This document shows positions 16,589 to 24,539 of a stretch of 64,000 nt of DNA, in pieces. The position numbers and the translations under genes were made by a program. The stretch comes from an uncultured Pelagibacteraceae bacterium. GTDB lineage: Bacteria; Pseudomonadota; Alphaproteobacteria; Pelagibacterales; Pelagibacteraceae. A model generated the notes under the pieces. The model made no database searches and was not told where the DNA came from. It saw only the letters and a list, made by a program, of their open reading frames with translations. Within the stretch, counting starts at the first letter, position 1. Each line of letters starts with the position of its first letter. The stretch covers positions 1 to 64,000 of the forward strand of contig CACMXS010000003.1 in the NCBI GenBank assembly GCA_902617715.1. The letters are read 5' to 3'.

Positions 16589-18640
16589 TTATTTTTTCTT
16601 TATTAATTCAGTATTATTTATATTTATAGCCATACAAGTAATATCATCCCTTAATTTTTCAGCACCCCAATTTAATTCTTTTTCAATAGACTCAACTATG
16701 GTTTTTGGTGTCACATCTGACATGCCATCTATGATTTTTTGCACTCCTTCTGCGCCTAATTCCTCACCATTTTTCAAATACCCTTCCGTTACGCCATCAG
16801 TATAAACAACAAATGTCTTATCTTTAAGGTTCATAGTATTTGATTTAACCATCGACTCTGTGAAATATTTAACAATTCCAATAGGTGGCATTTCTGACTT
16901 GATGTATTCATAATTTTTATTTTGATCGAAAGTTAAAATGCTTTCATGCCCTGCATTAATAAATACTAGTTCTCCAGTTTTAATATTTAATTTTCCAAAA
17001 ACAGCGGTTACAAACATCCCTTTAAATTTAGCCTCAACAAGTTCGTTATTCACTCCAAACACAACTTTTTCTAAAGGGAACTTTAAATTAGTAAGCGTTC
17101 TAAAAATTGAAGATGCTTTTGCCATATACATACCAGCTTTAACGCCTTTTCCAGATACATCGGCTAATGTAAAAAAGTACTCTTCAGGTGTTGCTCTAAC
17201 TACATCAAAATAATCTCCTGATACATCTCTTGCTGGTACATTTTTGGCAAAGATAAAATTCTCAAATTTTGAAATATCTGGAAATAAACTTTTTTGGACA
17301 CCTGCCGCAAGTTCACGTTCTTTTAATAATTTTGCTTCTTTTTGTAAATTGTCTAAAGCAATTTTATTTTCCTCAATAAATCTAAAATAGAGACCAGTTA
17401 AAAAAGTAATTGTAACAATAAATATTGGATAACTCATATCAATAAGTTCAGATCTAAATTTATAGATAGAAAATCCAATAATTATTATTGCTAAAAGATT
17501 TCCAAAGAAAATAGATAAGCTATATTTTGGTTTTATTTTTTGAGATAGAATAAATGTGATTAAAGCTACAATTATTGAAAATAATAACTCAAAAATATAA
17601 GTGTTTGGATTTCTAATTAAGTAAGATTGATCTAAAATATTTTCAATTACATTAGCATGAACTTCTACTCCCGGAACGGTTACTCCTAACGGAGTTTTAA
17701 CTAGATCGAAAAGTCCTTGAGCTGAAGCACCTATTAAAACATATTTATCTTTAAAAAAATCTGATTGAAATTTACCATCATAAACATCACCAGCAGAGAT
17801 ATATTGTTTTTTATCAGATTTTTTATATTTGATCCAAATTATACCATTAGGGTCTGAACTTATCTTATAGGGTCTTGCGCTTATTCTATTAATTCCAACT
17901 TCATTTAATTCTACGTAAATATTTTTTTGATTAGATCCAACTCTAACCATTTCAAGCCCCATAGTTGGATATAATTTTTTATTAAATTGAACAATAAGAG
18001 GTAAAGATCTTATAATTCCATCTAACTGATCTAAAAATGATATTGAACCTAATCCTTTTACATCTTTTTCTAATATTTCAAGAGATCCAATAGAATAAGG
18101 GTATGAATAAGTAAATTGTTTTGGATCTCCACCTTTAGACAAAAATCTTGCTTTTGCTTTTCGATCATAATTTGAATGAGAAGGAACATTGCTTCCTAGA
18201 ACTGCAATTATTGATTTAGACTCTTTCAATTTTTCAGAAAAAATCTCATCGGGACCTTTTAGTTTTTGAAGTTCAGCTACATCGGAAGGTATTAAATCGT
18301 ACGACTTAATTATTTCATCAGGTGACTGTTTATCTTTTTCAGTAAAAAAAATATCGAACCCAATCGCTTTAGGATTTGATGTATTAAGTTGATCAAGTAT
18401 TTTTGCAAATACATTTCTATTCCATGGAAATTGTCCAAATTTTCCTAAACTCTCTTCATCTATATCAATGATTACAACTTCACTATCTTTTTTTTGTGCA
18501 AACACTTTTTGATAAAGATCAAAACTAAGATATGAAACTGATTTGATAAATGAAGGATTTATTATCTTAAGAGAAATGAGAAATAAAAGAACTAATAAGA
18601 AAATCAGATAGTTTGTGTGTTTTTGCAAAAATACTTTCAC
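16589..18640 (-). CDS. CHASE2-domain membrane sensor with PP2C-type (SpoIIE/RsbU) phosphatase domain
   Basis: The 683-residue protein starts with one membrane helix, then a periplasmic CHASE2 domain at about 35-340 (EVVIIDIDEESLGKFGQFPWNR, ..KAIGFDIFFTEKD). Three clustered membrane helices follow at about 350-440, then a short helical linker and a PP2C-like domain at about 465-680. Metal-binding aspartate motifs DVSGDYFDV and ADVSGKGVKAGM and the later FVVYTDGVTEG are present. Such enzymes dephosphorylate STAS antagonists in partner switching; the STAS protein and kinase are encoded at 22576-23288. The gene follows the FecR-domain gene and precedes paralogue 1 of the surface protein. Confidence 0.85.
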   Translation of the reverse strand: MKVFLQKHTNYLIFLLVLLFLISLKIINPSFIKSVSYLSFDLYQKVFAQKKDSEVVIIDIDEESLGKFGQFPWNRNVFAKILDQLNTSNPKAIGFDIFFTEKDKQSPDEIIKSYDLIPSDVAELQKLKGPDEIFSEKLKESKSIIAVLGSNVPSHSNYDRKAKARFLSKGGDPKQFTYSYPYSIGSLEILEKDVKGLGSISFLDQLDGIIRSLPLIVQFNKKLYPTMGLEMVRVGSNQKNIYVELNEVGINRISARPYKISSDPNGIIWIKYKKSDKKQYISAGDVYDGKFQSDFFKDKYVLIGASAQGLFDLVKTPLGVTVPGVEVHANVIENILDQSYLIRNPNTYIFELLFSIIVALITFILSQKIKPKYSLSIFFGNLLAIIIIGFSIYKFRSELIDMSYPIFIVTITFLTGLYFRFIEENKIALDNLQKEAKLLKERELAAGVQKSLFPDISKFENFIFAKNVPARDVSGDYFDVVRATPEEYFFTLADVSGKGVKAGMYMAKASSIFRTLTNLKFPLEKVVFGVNNELVEAKFKGMFVTAVFGKLNIKTGELVFINAGHESILTFDQNKNYEYIKSEMPPIGIVKYFTESMVKSNTMNLKDKTFVVYTDGVTEGYLKNGEELGAEGVQKIIDGMSDVTPKTIVESIEKELNWGAEKLRDDITCMAININNTELIKKK

Positions 18641-18700
18641 AAAACAAATCTATATTTAATTTCAATAAAGTAAATAAATCTTAGCGAAAGAGATTGGCTA

Positions 18701-19942
18701 TTACTTCTTCTTTCTTCTTTTCTTTTTAGCTTTTCTCTTCTTAGCTGCTTTTTTCTTTTTAACTATTCTTTTCTTTTTAATTACTTTTTTCTTTTTCTTA
18801 GGTTTTTTCTTAACTACTTTTTTCTTTTTCTTAGCTGGCTTTTTCTTCACAGCTTTTTTCTTTTTAGCTGGTTTTTTCTTAACTGCTTTCTTTTTGGTAG
18901 CTTTTTTCTTAGTAGCTTTTTTCTTAGTAGCTTTTTTCTTAGTAGCTTTTTTCTTTTTACCTTTTTTCTTTTCAGCTTTAGCTTTTTTCTTTTTACCTTT
19001 TTTCTTAGTAGCTTTTTTCTTTTTACCTTTTTTCTTTTTACCTTTATTTAATGCTGCATCTTTTTTAGCTTTTTTCTTTTCTGCTTTAGCTTTTTTCTTA
19101 GCTTTCTTCTCTGCTCTTTCAGCTTTGATTGCTACTTTTTTCTCTTTATCTTTTTGAATGTTTTGTTTTATGATTGTTTTGATTTCTTCTTTTTCAAAAC
19201 CCATTTGTTTTAATTCTTTTTTTAAACTTTTTCTTAATTGTTTTCGTTCGGCCTTTGTAGAATCCGGTGAAAGTTTAGCAACTCTCAATGCTTTCATCTT
19301 TTTATTAAATTTCTTTAATTGATTTTTTGTAATCTTTCTAGCTTGACCTGGCGCTTTTCCTTTTGTCATAGAAGTTACACTATAAGGATTATCTAATAAA
19401 GTTTGTCCTAAACTATTACCGACAAGAACTGCACCTGGTCTCATACCAAGTGTGTTATTTTTTCCTGGGCCAATCAATAAAGTATCTGTTTTTCCTTTTG
19501 ATACAATAGTTTGAAATTCTGTTCCTCTTGAACCTAAAGTTCCTTCTGGCACTTCAACTGTTAAGCTATCAGGATTTTTTTTACTAATTAATCCAGAGAT
19601 AACTTTTAAACTTCCTTGTTTAACACTTGCTACTATTTTTCCATCATTTGTTGCTGGATCAAAAACAAAAGTATCCATTACAACTTCCGAGTCTTCTCCA
19701 ATAGTAAATGTTGATTGGTCTAATAATAAAATTTGTGTGCCTGATCCTGCTCCTGCAGAAATTGTTTCATTTAAATATATTTTATCACCAGCTTTTAATT
19801 GTCTAGTTTCAGTTTTAACAGTACCTGAAATAGCACCTACAATCCCGACTAGTTGTTTTTCAATAGTTAATTTTTCCTCTGCATATGAATTTATGCTTAG
19901 TAAAAAAATTAATCCAAAGACAGCTGATAAAATTTTTTTCAT
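18701..19942 (-). CDS. FecR-domain exported protein with a poly-lysine C-terminal tail
   Basis: A 413-residue protein with a signal peptide (cut near SYAEE). A FecR domain covers about residues 30-170 (GAISGTVKTETRQLKAGD, LLLDQSTFTIGEDSEVVMD, GSLKVISGLISKKNP, TLGSRGTEF). From about residue 270 to the end it is almost only lysine with alanine, threonine, valine and proline, in ATKKK, KKKAK and KKKPAKK units like a histone H1 tail. Because it is exported, the tail should be periplasmic or surface-exposed, where it could bind polyanions such as LPS, nucleic acid or peptidoglycan (inference). FecR and CHASE2 genes are often neighbours, and the CHASE2 gene is next here. Confidence 0.82.
   Translation of the reverse strand: MKKILSAVFGLIFLLSINSYAEEKLTIEKQLVGIVGAISGTVKTETRQLKAGDKIYLNETISAGAGSGTQILLLDQSTFTIGEDSEVVMDTFVFDPATNDGKIVASVKQGSLKVISGLISKKNPDSLTVEVPEGTLGSRGTEFQTIVSKGKTDTLLIGPGKNNTLGMRPGAVLVGNSLGQTLLDNPYSVTSMTKGKAPGQARKITKNQLKKFNKKMKALRVAKLSPDSTKAERKQLRKSLKKELKQMGFEKEEIKTIIKQNIQKDKEKKVAIKAERAEKKAKKKAKAEKKKAKKDAALNKGKKKKGKKKKATKKKGKKKKAKAEKKKGKKKKATKKKATKKKATKKKATKKKAVKKKPAKKKKAVKKKPAKKKKKVVKKKPKKKKKVIKKKRIVKKKKAAKKRKAKKKRRKKK
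18901..18955. repeat. 15-bp tandem repeat within the lysine-rich coding region
   Basis: Three exact tandem copies of CTTTTTTCTTAGTAG (18901-18945) plus a partial fourth encode ATKKK pentads on the minus strand. The surrounding 400 bases are similar low-complexity sequence. Such repeats can change copy number by slippage without breaking the frame, giving tail-length variation between strains. Confidence 0.8.
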
Positions 19943-19985
19943 AACGAAAAAGTAACAAAAATTGAAAAAAATACAAACTTTAAAA

Positions 19986-20009
19986 GCTCAAAAAAAACTC
20001 ATTTTGAGC
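19986..20009 (-). terminator. Possible stem-loop between the TPR-barrel gene and the FecR gene
   Basis: GCTCAAAA and TTTTGAGC form an 8-bp inverted repeat in the 122-base gap between the two minus-strand genes. On the minus strand a run of eight T lies inside the element. A smaller alternative stem, CTCA/TGAG, would place that T run after it. It may be a weak terminator or attenuator; the stem is AT-rich. Confidence 0.35.
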
Positions 20010-20064
20010 ATCAATTTTGGCGTTTTTATTTAATTTTTGATTAGAAAAACTGATTAAAATATTT

Positions 20065-21369
20065 TTAATTTAGCCTAAATCCTCTAGAAAAACTCAAAGA
20101 TAAAGAATCACTTATATAATCATAGTTAAGCATATTAGCTTCTGAAAAAAGTCTCTCATATGACAAGTTAATAAATAAAGATCTGTTTGGATCGATTCGT
20201 GGAAATATGTCCCCTATAGCTTTAGTAAACATAACATCAAAAGTATTTGTGTAATCTGATCTAATTTTATTTGAAGCTACCGATGAATCTTCTTTTTTAT
20301 AATCATTGAAACCAATAGAATTACTTACAGCAATATAAGCCCATGGAAATGCAAAATTTAACCCTAAACCAATATCATAAGTTTCATAATCGTTACCTGC
20401 ATCAACTCTAGCATCTGTATCACTGTATCCTAAACTTAAACTTGTTGAAATAATTGGAGTTACTATAAAATCATGTCCAAAAGTAAAACTATGCCCAACA
20501 GAATTAGTTTCGTTTGCAGTTGTATCCATTGAATTGTCATTTCCTTTTGAATTAGAGTAAGCATATCCATAACTAAAAGAATTTCTTTCACCAACTGAAA
20601 AGAAACCGCCTATGCCATACATTTTTGAAAAACTATCTGCGTCATGCTGGTAATCAGATTTACTTAACATTAGGTAAGGACTTAAACTTTGATTTCCTAA
20701 CACAGTATCTAAAGCTAGAGTAAGACCATAACTTTGATAATCGTCATCACTTTCAAGATATTGTTCTGAAAGAGAGTGAGAAGCATTAATTAAAAGAGAT
20801 GACTCTTCCCCAATAGGTCTTGTTGCTGATATCCCAAGGCCACCACTTAAAGTTCTGTCATGCATCGCAGAATTAAAACCAACCACACTTCCAGACTCTT
20901 CTTTGGTTCTTGTTTTTGAAACACTGTTAACATTGTTTGTGAAAAGACTCCCTACTGAAATATCTGCAGTTAAATTCCAAAGGCTCGGTTCTCTATCTCT
21001 TAATTCTTCCTCAATTTCTAATAAAGTTTCTAAATCTTCTTGTTCTAAATCTGTTCTTAATTTCATTTCATCTATAATCGTGTTCGCTTTCTCAGGAGAG
21101 TCAACTTGAACCAAAACTGATAACAATAATAATTTTATTTCAGTGTTATCAGGATAAAGCATATTAAGTCTTTCAAGTGTAGAGATTGTTTGTTTGAAAT
21201 TACCCATCTTACCTTGTTGTTGTGCATATTTTAAATTTAAATCTAAATCATTAGGCTTTTGTAAAATTTGCATATAAGTAATATTTTTTTCCGATGAAAA
21301 TACAGAAGTCGTGATCAACAATAAAGTTGATACAAATAATATTTTTATTCTGTTTGAACTTAAAAACAT
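20065..21369 (-). CDS. TPR-containing outer-membrane beta-barrel protein
   Basis: A 434-residue exported protein (signal peptide cut near VFSSEK). The N-terminal part, about residues 30-130, is helical with TPR-like units (LDLNLKYAQQQGKMGNFKQTISTLERL, YPDNTEIKLLLLSVLVQ). From about 135 on the sequence alternates in the way of a transmembrane beta-barrel and ends SLSLSFSRGFRLN. The layout resembles Slam/DUF560 proteins that move lipoproteins or other substrates to the surface, but I cannot confirm that family by eye. It lies between the pilins and the FecR gene, so it may export or anchor a component of the same system. Confidence 0.6.
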   Translation of the reverse strand: MFLSSNRIKILFVSTLLLITTSVFSSEKNITYMQILQKPNDLDLNLKYAQQQGKMGNFKQTISTLERLNMLYPDNTEIKLLLLSVLVQVDSPEKANTIIDEMKLRTDLEQEDLETLLEIEEELRDREPSLWNLTADISVGSLFTNNVNSVSKTRTKEESGSVVGFNSAMHDRTLSGGLGISATRPIGEESSLLINASHSLSEQYLESDDDYQSYGLTLALDTVLGNQSLSPYLMLSKSDYQHDADSFSKMYGIGGFFSVGERNSFSYGYAYSNSKGNDNSMDTTANETNSVGHSFTFGHDFIVTPIISTSLSLGYSDTDARVDAGNDYETYDIGLGLNFAFPWAYIAVSNSIGFNDYKKEDSSVASNKIRSDYTNTFDVMFTKAIGDIFPRIDPNRSLFINLSYERLFSEANMLNYDYISDSLSLSFSRGFRLN

Positions 21370-21415
21370 AAGAAACGAAAGATATAAGCTATATTATTTT
21401 TTTCAATTAATAATT

Positions 21416-21856
21416 TTAATTACACTCGGATTTGTCGATAGCACCTGTGTTATCTGTTGTTATTTTACAGTCACCAAGCCCCTTGGCCACAGCTGTATAA
21501 GCAGTCACGTTTTGAGTATAAGTACAATATACAAAACCACCCGCTTCAACATCTATGTAATTAGCTTTTCCAAATAATTGGGTTCCAATTGTAGATGTAG
21601 TAGTTGCATTAGCATCGCATTCTTCTTCCGCAGCTGCTGTATCACAATATTCACCAGCAGATGAAAAATATGATGCACAATCAGCGTAGTGATCTGTTTG
21701 AGCTAAGCCGATTTGCATTAAAACGTTTTCAGCTGCTTTTTTCTTTGAGCCTTCTACATAACCATTGTATGAGACAGTTCCAACTGCAGATAAAATTCCG
21801 ATAATTGCAACAACAACTAAGAGCTCGATTAAAGTAAATCCCGAGCTCTTAGTCAT
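21416..21856 (-). CDS. Type IV pilin-like protein
   Basis: Class III signal sequence with the PilD cleavage site in MTKSSG-FTLIELLVVVAIIGILSAVG, with Glu5 of the mature protein present. It is followed by a mature domain of about 110 residues with several cysteines (near CASYF, EYC, EEC, YCTYT, GDC and the C-terminal SECN). The cysteines could close a D-region loop. It starts 14 bases after a second pilin gene, so the two are co-transcribed. It is a PilA/PilE-type subunit and either of the pair may be the major one. Confidence 0.9.
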   Translation of the reverse strand: MTKSSGFTLIELLVVVAIIGILSAVGTVSYNGYVEGSKKKAAENVLMQIGLAQTDHYADCASYFSSAGEYCDTAAAEEECDANATTTSTIGTQLFGKANYIDVEAGGFVYCTYTQNVTAYTAVAKGLGDCKITTDNTGAIDKSECN

Positions 21857-21870
21857 ATAATTTTTTATTC

Positions 21871-22404
21871 TTATTCTAAAGAAATTGAGTCTTCTACAGT
21901 ATCAGTAGCACCACTATCAAATTTTGATGTAATTGAAATACTGTTTCCTGAAGATCCATCAAGTTGAACATAGCCTAAAGCATTTTCACCACAGCTTGAT
22001 GATGTATCTGTTTCTGAAGAAGCTTCAGCATCACCCGCTGCTTCCATAACTGCTGCACAACTTGTATCGAATGGATTTTTATCACCCATAATCGAGTTTT
22101 CAGTAACATGTGTTACTACATCAGCCCCAGCTGTACTAGCATTTACTGATGTTGTGTAGTCCGAGCAGGACATACCATTTGCACCTGTGTTATCTTTTAA
22201 GATTGTTCCGCTACTATCTAAGCTACATTTTTTTGTTTCTGCTGCTAACACTTTAACAACATTAGCATGAATAGTTTTCACTGCATTTTTCTTGGCAGCA
22301 TTTGTATATCCATTGTAAGCAACAACACCGACTGCCGCTAGAATACCAATGATTGCAACAACAACCAATAATTCTATTAAAGTAAAACCTTTATTGTTTT
22401 TCAT
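21871..22404 (-). CDS. Type IV pilin-like protein, likely major subunit
   Basis: A 177-residue prepilin with leader MKNNKG and hydrophobic helix FTLIELLVVVAIIGILAAVGVV, including Glu5. The mature domain is small, serine- and threonine-rich, and has cysteines near KKCSL, MSCSD, TSCAA and SSSCG. It is preceded by a clear ribosome site (AGAGGG, six bases before the ATG) and is first in its transcript, consistent with high expression. The upstream region carries the shared motif CCCAAATTGG. It is probably the main fibre subunit, inferred from position and ribosome site. Confidence 0.9.
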   Translation of the reverse strand: MKNNKGFTLIELLVVVAIIGILAAVGVVAYNGYTNAAKKNAVKTIHANVVKVLAAETKKCSLDSSGTILKDNTGANGMSCSDYTTSVNASTAGADVVTHVTENSIMGDKNPFDTSCAAVMEAAGDAEASSETDTSSSCGENALGYVQLDGSSGNSISITSKFDSGATDTVEDSISLE

Positions 22405-22575
22405 TTTATCCCTCTTTATATTATTTATATTATTATTTTTATTAATAATTTCTAATATGTAAATACTTTTTAAGTGTTAAATAATCTAACAAAAATAAGT
22501 GTTTTTACCCAAATTGGGCAAAAATATTACTATTTGTTATTTATTTATGTTATCAGTTAAAAATATTTCAAATTT
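22405..22575. promoter_or_regulatory. Divergent regulatory region between pilin and STAS genes, with CCCAAATTGG motif copy 2
   Basis: This 171-base AT-rich gap separates the minus-strand pilin operon from the plus-strand STAS-kinase pair, so it must drive both. At 22508-22518 it holds CCCAAATTGGG, a 5-1-5 palindrome, 58 bases before the STAS ATG and about 104 bases before the pilin ATG. Because the site is nearly symmetric it could serve both directions. I see no convincing sigma70 boxes beyond general TA-rich stretches. Confidence 0.5.
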
Positions 22576-22875
22576 ATGACTTATAAAGTTACAGAAGAAG
22601 GAAACGTCAGCACTGTTTTTTTAAATGGTGAAATAGATATGGATGTTACTGAAAAAGCTAAAGAGCAAATTTTGCCTTTGGTTGAATCTGGTAAAGAAGT
22701 TCACCTAAATTTAAAAGATGTTTCTTACATGGACTCTTCTGGAATTTCTATTCTTATTGAAAGCCATCAAAAGGCTCTTGAATTGAATACTAAAGTCATA
22801 ATCAAAGAGGTAAGTAAATCTGTTTTAAAAGTTATTATGATGGCAAAACTTGAGCAGATATTAAACTTAGAATAA
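22576..22875 (+). CDS. STAS-domain anti-sigma factor antagonist
   Basis: A 99-residue single STAS domain of the RsbV/SpoIIAA class. The phosphorylatable serine lies in the conserved segment VSYMDSSGISILIESH near residues 52-67. In partner switching, the unphosphorylated form binds the anti-sigma or switch kinase and frees that kinase's target. The stop codon overlaps the next gene's ATG by one base, pairing it with the kinase. Two RsbU-type phosphatases that could dephosphorylate it lie at 16589 and 32344. Confidence 0.88.
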   Translation: MTYKVTEEGNVSTVFLNGEIDMDVTEKAKEQILPLVESGKEVHLNLKDVSYMDSSGISILIESHQKALELNTKVIIKEVSKSVLKVIMMAKLEQILNLE

Positions 22876-23288
22876 TGAACATTCAAGAATCTAAAGATTT
22901 TTTAGTAAGTACCGCTAGTTTGAAAGAGGTAAGAACTTTTTCTAGAGAAGTGTTTGAAAAAATTAATTTACCACAAGATCAAAAAGATGAGCTTGTATTA
23001 GCTATTGCTGAAGCTGCTCAAAATATTGTTAAACATGCTTACAAAGATGTTGTTGAAACTTCAGACAGAATGGAAATTAAAATTTCACTTAAAGATAAGG
23101 ATTTAGAAATAGGTTTTTTTGACAAAGGTAAAGCAGTAATACCTGAAAATATCAAACACAGAAAATTAGACGATATTAAACCTGGTGGACTTGGAACTTT
23201 TTTCATCAAACAGATTATGGATGCTGCTGTTTTTAAAAAGGATCAAAAAGAATGGGTAAACCACTTAGTGCTTACAAAAAAAATTTAG
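22875..23288 (+). CDS. RsbW-like serine kinase (HATPase_c) switch protein
   Basis: A 137-residue GHKL ATPase of the RsbW/SpoIIAB type. The N box is ELVLAIAEAAQNIVKHAY near residue 40, G1 is GFFDKGKAV near 92 and G2 is KPGGLGTFFIKQIMD near 118. It would phosphorylate the STAS protein encoded directly upstream and hold an unknown partner, classically a sigma factor. No sigma factor gene is present in this window, so the output may be encoded elsewhere or may not be a sigma factor. Its 3' end overlaps the convergent pilC gene by 4 bases. Confidence 0.87.
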   Translation: MNIQESKDFLVSTASLKEVRTFSREVFEKINLPQDQKDELVLAIAEAAQNIVKHAYKDVVETSDRMEIKISLKDKDLEIGFFDKGKAVIPENIKHRKLDDIKPGGLGTFFIKQIMDAAVFKKDQKEWVNHLVLTKKI

Positions 23289-24520
23289 CCTATTAATGCT
23301 CCAACATTAAAGATTGGAGAGTACATCGCAATCATCAAACCACCGATCATCACTCCCATAAAAACAATCATAATTGGTTCAATCAAACTTGACATGTTAT
23401 CAACTGTTGTATCGAATTCTTCCTCATAATAAGTTGCAACTGATCCAAACATTTCATCTAATTGACCTGTCTGTTCACCAACAGAAATAAGTTGGCTGAA
23501 CGTTGGTGGAAATAAAGGTTCTTTTAAAAAAAGTTTTGTTAAAGTATCTCCTGAAAAAACACCCTTCTTAACATTTTCTAAAGCTTCAGTTACAACAACA
23601 TTGTTGCTGACTGATTTTGCAATCTCAATACTCTCTAATAAATTAACACCCGCTGCACTTAAATTTCCTAGAATTAATGAAATTCTAGCTAGTAAAGATT
23701 TTAAAATCATTTCTCCAAATACTGGTAATTTTAAAATTTGTTTATGCCATCTATATTGAAATGCAGCATTTTTTGTTGTTAAATATTTAAAGACAACCAC
23801 AAATGAAATAATTGAAATAAGCATAACTAATCCACCTGTTCCTCTTAAAAAGTCACTCATCGACATAATTACTGCTGTTGGTTTTGGTAAAGCTAATCCC
23901 ATACCTTCATACATTTTAGCAAAAACTGGCACTACTTTGATTAACATAAATGCACTGACAGTTATCGCTACAGAAAACATTATTGATGGGTACATTAATG
24001 CAGATTTTATTTTCTTTTTTATCTTTTCTTTTTTTTCAAGTGAGTCCACTATCTTTAAAAGAAAAACATCTAGTTTACCACTGGCCTCACCAGCTTTAAT
24101 TAAATTACAATAAACATTATCAAAATATTGTGGATATTTTTCAAAACATTTAGACAATGTTACACCACCCTCAAGGCTTTTTCTGATGTCTTCAATTACT
24201 TCTTTAATAGCTGGACTTTCTAATTGATCTCTCAACATGCCTAAAACCTCAAGTATTGGCAAACCTGCCTTTACCATAGTTGCAAATTGTTTTGAAAAAA
24301 TTAAAACGTCCTCTACTTTTACTTTTTTCTTTCCAAATGAAAAACCTGCACCTTTTGCTTTAGTTTTAGCCTCTCCTTTTTTCTTTTTTGTTCTAATTAG
24401 ATTAGTAATTATGATTTTTTGTTCTTTAAGTTTATGAGATGCCTCTTCCTGATTAATAGCCTCAATATCACCCGTTACGTATTTCCCGTCTGCGATACCT
24501 TTATATGTGAAAGCTTCCAT
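23285..24520 (-). CDS. pilC: Type IV pilus inner-membrane platform protein PilC
   Basis: Platform protein of 411 residues of the GspF/PilC family. It has the N-terminal FTYKGIADGKYVTGDIEA segment, two homologous helical cytoplasmic domains (about 65-190 and 265-390) and three membrane helices. The motifs FSKQFATMVKAGLPILEVLGML and FPPTFSQLISVGEQTGQLDEMF are characteristic. It couples the assembly ATPase to pilin insertion. It is the last gene of the pilM-pilO-pilP-pilQ-pilB-pilC operon. Confidence 0.95.
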   Translation of the reverse strand: MEAFTYKGIADGKYVTGDIEAINQEEASHKLKEQKIIITNLIRTKKKKGEAKTKAKGAGFSFGKKKVKVEDVLIFSKQFATMVKAGLPILEVLGMLRDQLESPAIKEVIEDIRKSLEGGVTLSKCFEKYPQYFDNVYCNLIKAGEASGKLDVFLLKIVDSLEKKEKIKKKIKSALMYPSIMFSVAITVSAFMLIKVVPVFAKMYEGMGLALPKPTAVIMSMSDFLRGTGGLVMLISIISFVVVFKYLTTKNAAFQYRWHKQILKLPVFGEMILKSLLARISLILGNLSAAGVNLLESIEIAKSVSNNVVVTEALENVKKGVFSGDTLTKLFLKEPLFPPTFSQLISVGEQTGQLDEMFGSVATYYEEEFDTTVDNMSSLIEPIMIVFMGVMIGGLMIAMYSPIFNVGALIG

Positions 24521-24539
24521 TACTCTTTATATATACTAA

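Noticed and set aside
16449-16805. 118-residue plus-strand ORF spanning two genes
   Set aside because: Overlaps the ends of two well-supported minus-strand genes and shows no domain or ribosome site.
18894-19157. 87-residue plus-strand ORF and the regular T-rich repeats as a possible CRISPR or separate gene
   Set aside because: The repeats are tandem 15-mers without spacers and are fully explained by lysine codons of the minus-strand FecR gene; the plus-strand ORF is its shadow.
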